A DNA stretch of 64,000 bases from Amaranthus tricolor (lineage: Eukaryota; Streptophyta; Magnoliopsida; Caryophyllales; Amaranthaceae): the NCBI RefSeq assembly GCF_026212465.1, contig NC_080058.1, positions 9,501,485-9,565,484 of the forward strand, given 5' to 3'. The first letter of the stretch is position 1. Every line of letters begins with the position of its first letter. Positions 12,219-23,900 of this stretch are shown here, in pieces. The position numbers were made by a program, and so were the translations under genes. The notes beneath the pieces were generated by a model. The model saw only the letters and a list, made by a program, of their open reading frames with translations. It searched no databases and was not told where the DNA came from.

Positions 12219-13680
12219 GATATTGTGTCGCGGCCTCCGAATGCTAATTTTATTCATTCCTTGTGGATTTTCCGAGTGAAAACTAAGTTTGATGGTTCTT
12301 TAGAGCGCTATAAGGTGCGTCTTATTGGTGATGGCAAGTCTTAAAGAGAGGGCATTGACTGTGATGAGACTTTTAGCCCTGTGGTCAAACCTGCTTCTAT
12401 TCGCATTGTTTTGAGTATTGCTCTGTCTAATTCTTGGTCCATTCATCAGTTGGATGTTAAAAATGTTTTTCTCCATGGTCACTTGAATAAAACTGTGTAC
12501 ATGCATCAACCTTTGGGTTTTCGTGATCCCACTCAACCCGATCATGTGTGTCTTCTCCGAAAGTCTCTTTATGGTCTAAAGTAGGCCCCTCGAGCTTGGT
12601 ATCAACGGTTTGCTAATTTTGTGACTACCTTTGGTTTTCGTAATAGCATTTCTGATAACTCTTTATTTTGTTTATTGTCATGGGTCCAATATTGTTTATC
12701 TTCTTTTGTATATGGATGATATTATACTCACTGCTTCTTCTGAACTTCTCCGTCAGTCTATCATGTCTAAATTAAGTTCAGAATTTGCTATGAAGGACTT
12801 GGGTTCTCTCAATTACTTCTTGGGTATTGCTGTTTCTCATACTCCTGCATGTCTATTTCTCTCTCATATCAAATATGCTGTTGAAATTCTGGATAAAGCT
12901 AGATGTCTGAATGCAAACCTGCTCCTGCTCCTGCTCCTACTCCTGTTACTACATCTAGCAAACTTTACGCTGATGTTGGGTCTCCATATGATAATCCTAC
13001 CTTGTATTGCAGCTTAGCTGGGACCTTACAATATCTTACTTTCACCCGTCCGGATATTTCTTATGCCGTTCAACAAATGTGCTTATTTATGCATGATCCT
13101 CGAGTTAAACATATGGCTGCTCTTCATAGAATTCTTCGGTACATTTAAGGGACTCTTGACCATGAACTACAACTATATAAGTCCCCTGTTTCTTCTCTCT
13201 TATCCTATACTGATGCTGATTGGGGTGGTTGTTCTGACACCCGCCGTTCCACTTCCGGTTACTATGTTTTTCTCGGTGACATCTTGATCTCTTGGTCTGC
13301 TAAGCGCCAACCTACGGTCTCTAAGTCTGGTGCCAAAGCTCAATATCGTGGTGTTGCTAATGTTGTTTCTGAAACTTGTTGGATTCGTAACTTGCTTCTT
13401 GAGCTTCATTGTCTTATTCCCATGGCCACTCTTGTTTATTGTGACAATGTTAGTACTGTTTATTTGTCGAGCAATCTTGCTCATCATCAACGCACTAAGC
13501 ATATCGAAATGGACATTCATTTTGTTCGTGGAAAGGTTCAGCGTGGTGATGTTCGGGTTCTTCATGTTCCATCTCAATATCAAATTGCCGATATCTTTAC
13601 TAAGGGTCTGCCTCAAGTTCTTTTTGATGATTTTCGATCCAATTTCAGCGTTCGCAAACCTCCCGATTTGACTGCGGGTT
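12219..13680 (+). pseudogene. Copia reverse transcriptase and RNase H, frameshifted
   Basis: The RT pieces include CDETFSPVVKPASIR, HQLDVKNVFLHG and SLYGLK (stop) APRAWY, then after a frameshift LLLYMDDIILTAS carrying the YMDD catalytic motif and MKDLGSLNYFLGI. RNase H follows with DADWGGCSDTRRSTSGY, SAKRQPTVSKSGAKAQYR, DNVSTVYLSSN and HIEMDIHFVRGKV. The RNase H end is the best-kept part. Expressed protein is not expected. Confidence 0.88.
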
Positions 13681-13681
13681 G

Positions 13682-13868
13682 TGATAGAATAGAATATTGT
13701 GCATATCTTGTAAATCTTTATATTTTGGTAATTATTTTGTTATTAGCTAGTTTTCTTACTCTCTAAGATTGCCCTTGTAGCTAGTTTCCTTACTCTTCAA
13801 GATTACTCTTGTATTTATTCTCTCATTTTGAAATGAAATGACAACCAATCATTTTACCAATTCTATCA
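13682..13868 (+). repeat. 3' LTR of the Copia element (187 bp)
   Basis: Equal in length to the 5' LTR. I count seven differences between them, every one a transition. It starts TGATAG and ends CTATCA. A G-rich stretch just before it (GCGGGTT) would be the polypurine tract, but it is poor in purines. Confidence 0.9.
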
Positions 13869-15755
13869 TCTCTCTCCCCTTTTTCCCTTTGATGTAACTC
13901 AAAATTTTTAATCATTTGTTATTTAAGTAACGGTTTTTGGAAGAAATTGATGGATTATAAGGAGAGAATAAGAAGAATAAAATTTTTCCAAGAGAAAGTT
14001 GAAAAGATTATGAAAAGGAAAATAGGTGGCAAAAACCGAGAAAAAGATTTATAGAAAAATATCTCAATGAGTTGGAAAAAAGTATAGAGCACTTCTTTGA
14101 ATTGTAAAAGGAGAATAATGGAGTTGGAGAAGGATATAAATGTAAACATGCGATGAAGTTATTCATTTATTGAAGAAATGCTTGGTAGAAATTTAAATTT
14201 GATTATTTAGTAAGGATAAGGATAAAGATAAGGATATATTTATATTGGAGCCATTAAAATATAGTTATATGAGAATCGAATAATAGGTGACATTTTATAA
14301 AGAGAGGCATTTGCTCTCCAACTAAGACAAGATTGAATTCTTAGGATGTAGTTGAATGTCATTGAGCCATTAGAATGCAAATTTGCACTAGTTTACCTCA
14401 AATATCTTAACCATCACAATTACTAAGCATCTTAGAAAAACTTAAATCATTCAACAAGACTCAAAAATTTGAGAAATAAATTAAGTGGCCTTACATTGAA
14501 AATTATGGTTGATTTAAGCATTACTTCAAGCAAAATTATAAATGTCATAGTTAGGGATGGAAATAATTGCCTTTGACCTAGATTCAAATATATATTATTT
14601 AGATCTAGATACGTGGATCTCACGGATTCAGAGATTAGGATTCGTGTTTAAATAATTTTAATTAAACAAAACAAATTATTTAAGACAAGACTTTCCATGA
14701 GATAGTTCTGTATTATGCGAAATAACACAAAATTAATTAAAACCTACTTTTGCACTTAAAATACTCACTTTAGTTGTTTAATATTAAATACGTCATTTTA
14801 GATGGTAAAATTGATAGATTGAATATTAAAACACCTTATTTTTTGAAATGAGCCTTTTGTATGCATGTGTCTAATTGTGAAATGATCGCATACAAGAATT
14901 AAGGCTATTTTTTGGCAAAATTTATAATACAAAAAATATTGATTTTATTTAAAGCACTTATCTTATTGACAAAAGATAAGCTATAACATAGTTTAAATTC
15001 AAACAACTCGAAATATAGAATAAATACAATAACTAAAATATAAAAATAACAACGACATATTTATACAATTCGTAAATGCAAATCTCAGTAAAATGCTAGT
15101 TTGCTAGTCTTTTATTTTCATCACTATTCACTATTTGCTACTAATTGTTGCAACAATAATTCCAACAATGACGAGAAAAAAGATGAAGAAAGCTATTAAT
15201 AAAGGTTGCCACTATGATTCCAGTCCTGATTTGAATAATTGGATTTAAACAAATAGAAATATAGAATTGAGATTTTATAAAATTGATCTGAATTCATGGA
15301 TCTAGATCGAGTTCAAAAATCATTGCTTTTCTAAGAATTGAGTCTATCTAAAATAACTCTAATTTTTAATTGATTTTTACACAATAATTTCAACTTTTGA
15401 TTAAATATGAATAATCTAACTATAAGGAGTACTTTCTAAGAATGCACTAAAGTAACCCCTTACCTATACTTTATATAACATGTCATGTTCAATAAAATAA
15501 AATAAAAATAAATACAAAACTAAATTATAAGGAAATTGAAAATTAAAAATAAAATTAAAAAGAGAAACTAAGTAGGATTTTTTTTTTAAAAAAAAAATTT
15601 TACTTTTAATATTTAATATTTTTAAAATTTTTATTTTATTTGTCCAATTAACCTGCAAAATTTGGTCATCCTTTGGCAATAGTGTTCTTGAGTGGGTAAC
15701 CTAAAATTGAGATTATTAATGATTGATCAAGGTTAAAATTATTATTAAAAAAAAA
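13869..15755. other. AT-rich gene-free stretch
   Basis: No supported gene. The region 13930-14170 is purine-rich with short open frames on the minus strand only. From 14570 to 15330 there are repeated GATCTAGAT-type words (near 14600 and 15300), and 15580-15600 has a T8/A9 block. I could assign none of this to a family. Confidence 0.4.
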
Positions 15756-16245
15756 AAATTCCACATGGTAGCATTGAATTTTCATGAAACGCTAGTGGTA
15801 GCACTTTTGTAAGATTTTTTCACATGGTAGCATCCAATTTATGCCTTATCCAACTGTCATAGCATTTTTCGTTAAATTCTTGTTAATTTATGTTTAATTC
15901 ACCATTTGGACATTTTTACCCTTATTAACTGTTGGTTCTTGTCTTTATAATTTGCCCTAAATATTTGAGAGCATTGATAAATAAAATGGTGAATTAAACG
16001 TCAAAATGGTGAATTAAATATTTGAGAGCATAAAAATGGTTTAAGACAAATTATAAAGATAACAACTAACATTTAATAAGGGTAGAAACGTCAAAATAGT
16101 GAATTAAACGGAAATTGACAAGAATTTAATGGAAAATGCTACGACAGTTAGATAGGACGTAAACTGGATGCTACCATGTGGAAAAATCTTTCAAAAGTGC
16201 AACCACTTGCGTTTCATGAAAGTTGAATGCTACCATGTGGAATTT
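15756..16245. mobile_element. Foldback MITE with about 200-bp inverted arms
   Basis: The left end reads AAATTCCACATGGTAGCATT and the right end is its inverse (CTACCATGTGGAATTT). The similarity runs inward through GTGGTAGCACTTTTG, CACATGGTAGCATCCA, TTAAATTCTTGT and TACCCTTATTAA to about 15955 on the left and 16040 on the right. The short loop carries two GGTGAATTAAA repeats. No transposase is encoded. The flanks are A-rich, so the target duplication is unclear. A Mutator-related foldback is the likeliest class. Confidence 0.8.
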
Positions 16246-16362
16246 CCCTAAAAAAAATTAATCAAAGATTAAATTATTCTAGTCTCTAGATAATTTTTCA
16301 AAAAAAATAAAAAAATTCATTGCCTTCTCAAATGTGTTCCTCAAAGAAAGTTTCTTAATATG

Positions 16363-16371
16363 GAATCACGG
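16363..16371 (+). repeat. MULE target-site duplication, left
   Basis: GAATCACGG here and GAATCATGG at 19208-19216 match at 8 of 9 bases and flank the two ends of the long inverted repeats. Nine bases is the usual duplication length for Mutator-like elements. Confidence 0.85.
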
Positions 16372-16608
16372 GAAAATTTAAAAAAAATAAGATTATTTAA
16401 CAACTTTATTCAAAAAACAAGCTTCGTTCAAACTTTATTCCCAAAATAAGCGTCTGTGCCTCCAAACCTAGGCTTGGTGTATACTCGCACTTACTAACCG
16501 CGAAATGAAAGAAATGATCAAAAATTTTGTCCAAGGTCAAGTCGCTGTTAATAACAGCGACCTAATATTTGACTGGTCAAACATAATGTCGCTATTACTA
16601 ACAGCGAC
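16372..16608 (+). repeat. MULE left terminal inverted repeat
   Basis: Starts GAAAATTTAAAAAAAATAAG. Contains the GCCTCCAAACCTAGGCTTGG block and two near-palindromes with GTCGCT arms (16541-16561 and 16588-16608), so each TIR can itself fold into hairpins. Confidence 0.92.
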
Positions 16609-16949
16609 TTTATGCGTTCTAAATTTTTGCTGAAGCTCCTTCTTCCTCATTTCACTTTACTTTATTGAGAGCCCTAAAAACCCACGAAAATCTCCCTCTT
16701 TCTTCCACCATTAAAATCAACTTCAATCCTTCAATTAATCTCATCAAATTCCAAGTTTGTATTACCAATTAGTTCCGTCATCTTACTATATTCACTTTAG
16801 GTAATAATTTTTTTTTTCTTTTTTCGAAAATTTTGGGTTTATATTTGTTCATGAAGTTTCAATTAAATGCAGGTTCATAAACTTGCAAATTACTACTCTT
16901 TGGTGATCTACAGCTTATTAAGGTACCTTTTTATTATAAATTTTGAACA

Positions 16950-18150
16950 ATGTACTTGCTTTCTTATGAACTTGATGGTGATGTTGATTTTGCACGTATT
17001 GTTATAAAAATGGCTTCATTTCGTGTGACTGCTGTATGTTTTTGGAATGGTTCAATTCGATCAAGTAGTAGCAATGTTAAGTATGTTGGGAGAAGACGTA
17101 AGCTGTTTGCATGCAACTCAAACATGGATTTGAATGAATTTAAACATCTTATATGCTCTAAGATTGGCATTGACACTACAAAAAGTAATGTTAATGTAAG
17201 TTTTAAATACAATATGAGTGGAGAATTGTTAGCTCTTCCGGTTGAGGATGAGGAAGCTATAGATGCAATGTGGGAGTATTCAAAGTCTACCTCTATTCCT
17301 TCTTTAGAGAGGGTGTGCTTGGAAGTTTAGGGCTAGGTTGAGCTCCTATTCACCTACATGGGAGATTGTTACATATAAAGGGAAGCATGGGGGTTGTGTA
17401 TTAAGTACTGAAAATGTGTTAGCTGGACACATTCATTTGACATCTTTCATGATTAACAATCTTATTAGAAATTGTGTTGCTGAAGACCCATCAATTAAGG
17501 TCTCTATGGTGCGACAAATGGTGAAAGACCAATTTGGTTTCGAAGTGACCTATAAGCGGGCATGGTGTGCTAAACAGCAAGCCCTTCTCTCCATCTATGG
17601 GACATGAGAAGAATCTTATCCTCTTCTTCCATGTTTCTTGAAAGCAATGCTAGTTTCTAACCTCGAGACTGTAGTTGAGTGGTTCTTTAAGGTAGATAAT
17701 GATGTTGGTGTGTACGTCCGTCCTAGTATTAGAACTTTCCAACGTGTGTTCTGGGCTTTTAAACCTACTATTGAGGGGTTCAAGTATTGCAAACCCCTTA
17801 TTGCCATTGATGGAACACATTTGTATGGTAAGTATCGCCATACGTTGTTAACTGTGATTGCTCAAGATGGGAACAAGGGAATCTTCCCGCTTGCCTTTGC
17901 TTTAGTAGAGAAAGAATGCATAGTCGAGTGGTCCTTGTTTATGGCGTGTGTTCGTAAGCATATGATACATATAAGAGGTCATGGCCTCAATACACGGGTG
18001 TTGAGATGATACACGATCCAGATCACATTCGTGAACTAGGAAGACCTAAGTCAAGGAGGATCACCAACGAGATGGACGAAGGATCAAGGAGACGCAACGC
18101 TTGTTGACGGTGTGGTAGTGAAGGTCACAACACTAGAACTTGCACGTCAA
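16950..18150 (+). pseudogene. MuDR-type transposase, degenerate and internally deleted
   Basis: Three stretches belong together. 16950-17330 is the PB1-like N-terminus of plant MuDR transposases (with LPVEDEEAIDAMW near its end). 17338-17607 contains IKVSMVRQMVKDQFGFEV and TYKRAWCAKQQAL, the MuDR DNA-binding region, and ends at a TGA where the family has Trp. 17638-18009 holds PLIAIDGTHLYGKY and LLTVIAQDGN with FPLAFALVE, the first Asp-containing part of the MULE DDE domain. About 18005-18150 resembles the C-terminal RPKSRR and zinc-knuckle tail in another frame. The remaining catalytic residues are absent, so it is inactive. Confidence 0.88.
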
Positions 18151-18970
18151 GGTAAACAGTATCTGTATTTGAGTATATAAACATAAAGACTATGAAACAA
18201 ATAAATGACATAAGTAAACAATTTGAGTATTTCTTAAGTCTTTTTACGTATAATCATAACCCCATCATAGTTATTGTTGAATTGCAGTAGAGATGGATCC
18301 AGCAGCTCCAGGTCCTCAAGACCCTAGTGTACTGATGATGCAGGCAGATCACAGGAGCAGTGTACTATGGGATGTCTAGGTTAGTGAACTTAGTATTTTG
18401 AATGTACATGCCTTTATACTTTAACTTTATGCTAATATAATCTTTGCGTTTAGGTGTCCGACGTGGAGATAATATACACCAGGCATCCCGACTCTGCTCC
18501 GTGGGCCATTGACGCACTGATTAGCATTAGTATACTGTTTGTATATATTGAACATTAGTGACATTTTGTATAAATTGAACATTTGTACATATTCAATATT
18601 TGTAACATTTGGACTTTTGTGTATAATTTGTAATATATATGTAGATGTATATATTTTTATCGAATTATCACACGTTTATTATGAATGAAATGATGTTAAG
18701 TACTCAGAGTTTTTGGAGATAAATCATTCTGCCAAGAATGTAGTATAAATTTAATCAAAAACAAACAGACAATCATATTCAAATAGGAAAAATGCTCTCG
18801 AAAATTCAACACAATTTTGGATACAATGAAGTAGGGAGATGATGGAGTTATTTGTAGAACATAATAACAACGGCTAGTTTCAACTTCATAACGACTATTT
18901 TTCAATTTTACAACGGCTAGTTTAAATCATACAAAAAGATCAACAAAAGTCAAACCAGGTCAAGGGATAT

Positions 18971-19207
18971 GTCGCTGTTAGTAATAGCGACATTATGTTT
19001 GACCAGTCAAACATTAGGTCGCTGTTATTAACAACGACTTGACCCTGGACAAAATTTTTGACCATTTCTTTCATTTTGCGGTTAGTAAGTGCGATTATAC
19101 ACCAAGCCTAGGTTTGGAGGTCCAGACGCTTATTTTAAAAATAAAGTTTAAACAAAATTTATTTTTTGAATAAAGTTGTTAAATAATCTTATTTTTTTCA
19201 AATTTTC
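18971..19207 (-). repeat. MULE right terminal inverted repeat
   Basis: Inverse of 16372-16608, with matching near-palindromes at 18971-18991 and 19018-19038, the ACCAAGCCTAGGTTTGGAGG block and the outer end CTTATTTTTTTCAAATTTTC. It is followed by the 9-bp duplication at 19208-19216. Confidence 0.92.
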
Positions 19208-19216
19208 GAATCATGG

Positions 19217-20903
19217 AAAGATCCCATCCGTTTCCTTCCGGGCCTACAACACCGCCGCATTTTGGATGTTCTTCCATATTGTACTCTACTCCCTAATTTT
19301 TTAGGGCTTTTCTTATCCATTTACCATGAGCTCAATGTCCCCATCAAATCCCATCAGAAAGTGCTGCAATAAAATCAAAACAATAGTAAAAAATGATTAA
19401 ATCCCACTTTTAATTGTTCTTTCTTGTACTTTGCTATTCGTTTTTTTAGACATCATTCTTCTATTCCCTATTTTCTATTGTTATGTGCTTCAGCTGTTTC
19501 TAATTCTTCAGGTTTGGATTCCTCCCTTGCTTATAATTTCTGGGTTTATTTCATCTGTTCTTGATAAATTTTTTATCACCCACTTTGTTTTTTTCGTTCT
19601 TGCATTTTCTACAATATATTTTTGGGTTTGTCATGCTTTTGTTTTTCCATGAAATTATGCTAAATTTATATGAATTTTGCTCCGTTTTTGTCATCATGGG
19701 GTGTTGGAATTTGTTGCATGAACATATACACATTCTATGATAATGGGTTTCCTTTAAAAAGGGAAAAAAGTAAAAGACTTTTTTTGGGTTATTATGAATC
19801 TACTAAACAATTGTTTTAAAATTTTAGTCACCTCCTTTTCTAGTTACTTTCCATTTGATCCTGGTGCTGTTCATTCTCTTAGTTTTGGGTCTTAAAAATT
19901 GTAATCATTTCTTTGATTCAGACCCAAATCAGTTGATGAAAGAATTCTGGGGGTTGAAGTTCTTGATCTTTCATTTTCTTCTGTTGAATTGGTTGGAAAT
20001 TGGAATGGTATTTCTTCAATGATGATTGCATTTGCTTTGTCTTAACTTTTAAGTATTTCTTCTGTACAATTGTATACTCGACAGTGCGATTTTCTGGAGT
20101 AAGAACAGTTGATTGCTTTTTGTTTGTAATTTTACTACCTAATTAGTAGTTCATGTGTGATGTAGCACCGGACGTACAAGGTGGGTGATACATACTTAGA
20201 ATATTGAACTTACTAAGGTTAGAGAGAGTTTTGAGGGTTTGAGATGTGTTTGAGAGTGGGGGAGGGATGAGATTGGCTTATGGTTTAATGGGTTGAGAGA
20301 GACGAGATAGGGGTGTGTTTGACGGTTTGGGATAGATGGATGGCATGTGTATGGTTAATTTTCACCGACTTTGAATGTCATGAAGATAGGATTTGGATTC
20401 AGCTATGATGATGTGTTTTAAGGATTTGGATCCATGTGAAAGCAGCATTAGTTTTTGCTACTGTTCTTATTCAGTGATGGAGAGAACATGTAGATATTTG
20501 CAGTATTTACTCCTCGAGATTCATTTTCATTCCCGTTCCTGTGACTCTTTTGGACCTTGAAAATTTAGTTGATAATTATGGTTCTGACTCTTCTTTTTAT
20601 TTATAAGCGAAATTAGCTACGGCAGAATTTTTCTTGATTATCATTCTTTTTACCTGATGCTTTCTTCTGGTTTGCTTTGACATGTCTGGCCGGTTTCACA
20701 CTTTCACAATAACTACTCTATTCAGAGTTCATAAATTCTTGTGAGAGACGTCTCTTTGAGAGATCATCTGAATTTGTTTCCCAAATGTTTGTGAAATGGT
20801 TGACAATTAACTTCTTAAGTGATGAAATGTGCTTATAATTCATCCGCGCGTCTTCTAATTGGCTGTAGCTTTTGTTGTGTCCAAGATCATCAGCAGTTTT
20901 ATC
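19217..20903. other. 5' flank and leader of the exonuclease gene
   Basis: No coding exon is supported between the MULE and the ATG at 20904. The region is T-rich with long T/C stretches, as in plant promoters and 5' UTR introns. It probably contains the promoter and perhaps a non-coding first exon, but I cannot place a transcription start. Confidence 0.4.
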
Positions 20904-23900
20904 ATGGACTTTGAGGACCGAGTTGTTGCGCAAGATGCTGCGAACCAAGATGAGCAACCGTGGGCCCTCAGCCTGCATTCTTTTTCTGATTTATCATGTG
21001 TTTCACCAGTTGTGTTTCTGTACCTTTTAAAAGAATCTTATATTTACGGTAATACTCCTCTTCTGCATAGTTCTGAATCAACTATTTTTGTCCTTGTTTG
21101 TATCTTTTTCTGAATACTTCAAGCTGAATAATATCACGTAGGTCAGAACTTGCAAGTTCATTTTCTCCATTTTTTTAGTGCTTTAAGCATCTGGGTGTCA
21201 TTAATTCTGGTTCTATTAACGAATTTTGTTCCAATAGCTTACTAGGGTTACCCTTATATGGTTCAGAGTCATCAGTCTAAGAAGTTTTGTGGCCTAAACT
21301 GCAAGTGAAACCATAATGTTTTCTATATTTTTCGGCATTGTCTCCTTTGCTCATTAAGGAAAAGAAAGGGACAAGGGACTTGTTAATTTGTGAATTTGGT
21401 TTTTCAGGGAAGTCAAAAGCGACAAAAAAATTTCGAGCTCTGCAACAACAAGTCAATCTAGCACTTAAAAATGCGCCTAAGCCTGGACCGGCTGTATTTG
21501 TTCTTCATTGCCTCTATGTACTTCCAGTATTTGAGTCATATGCTGAGGGTTTTAGTCACTTGATTGTACTTTCTCTTCGTAAATTCCTGAAATCCTATAC
21601 CAATTCAGCTGACTTGCTAGAAGCACAGGATCTTGCTGCACAGTTATTCCTTGATGTTTATCAGGGTTTTGTAAACCATGATGAGAGGATACTTGTAAAA
21701 ATAATTGAAGCTCTTGATGTGAAGCTGGTGAACATTGAAAAGGCTTTGCGCCGTTCGGTTGTTAAGAACTTTTCTTATGACAAGGCTGAAACTTTCATGG
21801 AACAGTATATTCATCGACGCATAGATGCTCAGTCATACATGACCGCTGTTTCCTTGTTGGAACAATTCGATATCCGCCACGCCGGAGATTCTTTCCTATT
21901 AAAAATGTTAGAGGATAAAGACTTGAGAGCAGCAGAGAAATGGGCTTCATATATGGGTAAGTCAATGTTGTGTCTTCTTGTCCAGGAGCATGTTAAGATG
22001 AATATGCTAGAAAGTGCATATGGGATTATAAAGAGGAACAATCTACAAGAAGATTTTCCGGATGTTTACCATAAGTGTAAAGAAAGGTGAATTTTCTTGA
22101 GACAAAATTTCCTCAGAAGCAAACACATCTTTTCTGCTTCAACCCTGATTGAAAATGGTTGTTTATATTGTAGCAAATTGAAGACTCTAGCTGAGAAAGG
22201 ATGCTGGGATGTTGCAGAGCATAGGGCAAAAAATGATAGGCAACTTCTTGAATATCTTGTGAGTGGCTTAGTTGAAGCAACATAATAAATTCTTTGCAAT
22301 AATTATAACTTAACTATGATCTGTAGTAGAGGTTATTTATGGAGTTGTTGATCTGAAAATTTGGAAAGCAGTTGAATATATTTATTTTGAAAAAATCTTA
22401 ATTTGCTTTGGTAATGGCCTGTTAAGAGCTCGGGCTTGAATTTCTTTGTAAACTCTTTTGAAATCAGTTATTCCAACTATGCAACTCTTTTTATCATGCC
22501 GAAAGGTAAGCTGCTTTCTCCACACGAGTTTCCACTTGCTAAAGTTGCTGAGGACTTAATGGTTTGTCCAGCCAATATCTGGAGGATTTTGCTGTTATGA
22601 ACTACATTTTTTGATTACTCTAGATTAACATTTTTTAATGAGCCATATAATGGAATTGGGTTAATGAAATGTTGTTTAATGTTATTCTTCCTCTTTGTTC
22701 GAATGTGAATAAATTGCATCTAAATATTTAATGATCATACTAATAATACCTGTATGTGAAAATTATATGTAATATGCACATATAAATATATAAGTAAATT
22801 TGAATAGGTGAAGCTCAAAAGATTGAATTGTAATAGCTCTGCTCTAATGCACTCCGACAACTTTAAAAAATGTCTAGCTTAACGAGTTAATAAATGTAAA
22901 TTATATACTTTGGAGTACCAGACTACCCGTCATTACCAATTCCCTTTGTGACGTAATTTGATATTTGTTTAATTGCTGGAATTAGTGCCTTCCATCTTTG
23001 AGTTTGAGCTCTTGTTTGTTACCAATCAAATCATTCAGGTTTATCTAGCGATGGAAGCTGGCTATTCTGAGAAGGTCGATGAATTATGTGAACGCTACAT
23101 GCTGGAAGGGTTTGTAAAAGCTAAAGGTAAAAGTCGTGTTATATTCTATTCCATGTCGAATATAAGCTTGTTAGACAAAATTATAGTCTACTATCCAATT
23201 GGAATCTCAAGTGAATGACCTTTTAAGTCTTAAAATGTTCAATCCTTCTTCCAACCATTTGAAAGTTATTTCTTCAAGATTCAGGTTTCTGCTCACCCTT
23301 CCCCTCTCTATCCAATTGGCATAAAAGTAGGAAAACTTGTAAATATTACTCTTAACTATTGCTAATTGACTCAAAATACCTTAATCTATTATTCAACTCT
23401 GTATACCCCCAAATATTGGGTTTCTTAACCTTGAACACTGTACACATTAACAAACTTTTTTTGGGTATTTTGAGCCAATGATCAATAGTTGGGGGTATAT
23501 TAGGTTAAGTATCCCAATACTTGAGTGTATACAAGGTTAAATAATAGTTTGTGGTATTTTGAGCCAATGAGTAACAGTTGAGAGTATTATTTACAAATTT
23601 TCCTATAAAGTATATGACATTTTTCTCGTCCCAGCATAAGCGTTTCTAATCAAATGCGTTGTTTAACTGAAGTATATCATGAAACTAACTTTTTTCATTA
23701 ATCGTTAATATATCTGCTCATGTATAGTTAAATAAACATTTGATCTCTTGTCAAGACGAGGAGCTTTATACTTGCGACTGTTTAAGTTATTCCCGAGAGT
23801 CTCAAATATTTTGGTTGCGAGACAGCCACTCTTTCTTGCTCATTAACTAAGGCAGTCAAATAATATGATGTATTGTTGTAGGGCTGTGGGCTTGAAAACA

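Larger units (their letters stand above)
9999..13868 (+). mobile_element. Ty1/Copia LTR retrotransposon, decayed, gag largely missing
   Basis: Order is 5' LTR, primer-binding site, remnants of protease, integrase, reverse transcriptase and RNase H, then 3' LTR. That domain order defines Copia. The protease signature MDTSATFHMT begins only about 290 bases after the primer-binding site, so almost the whole gag capsid and nucleocapsid region is absent. Several stops and frameshifts interrupt the polyprotein, so the copy cannot be autonomous. Of the in-frame stops that I compared with the family pattern, several look like C-to-T or G-to-A changes (for example Gln or Trp codons turned to stops near 11338, 12217 and 12583). 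Confidence 0.92.
16372..19207 (+). mobile_element. Mutator-like element (MULE) with 237-bp TIRs and 9-bp TSD
   Basis: A complete 2.84-kb element. The terminal inverted repeats (16372-16608 and 18971-19207) are equal in length. It encodes a broken MuDR-type transposase read left to right. The interior has lost the end of the catalytic domain and the region that follows it, going from the end of the first DDE part near 17965 to a C-terminal zinc-knuckle-like end near 18110-18150. It lies between the foldback at 15.8-16.2 kb and the 5' flank of the exonuclease gene. Confidence 0.93.
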
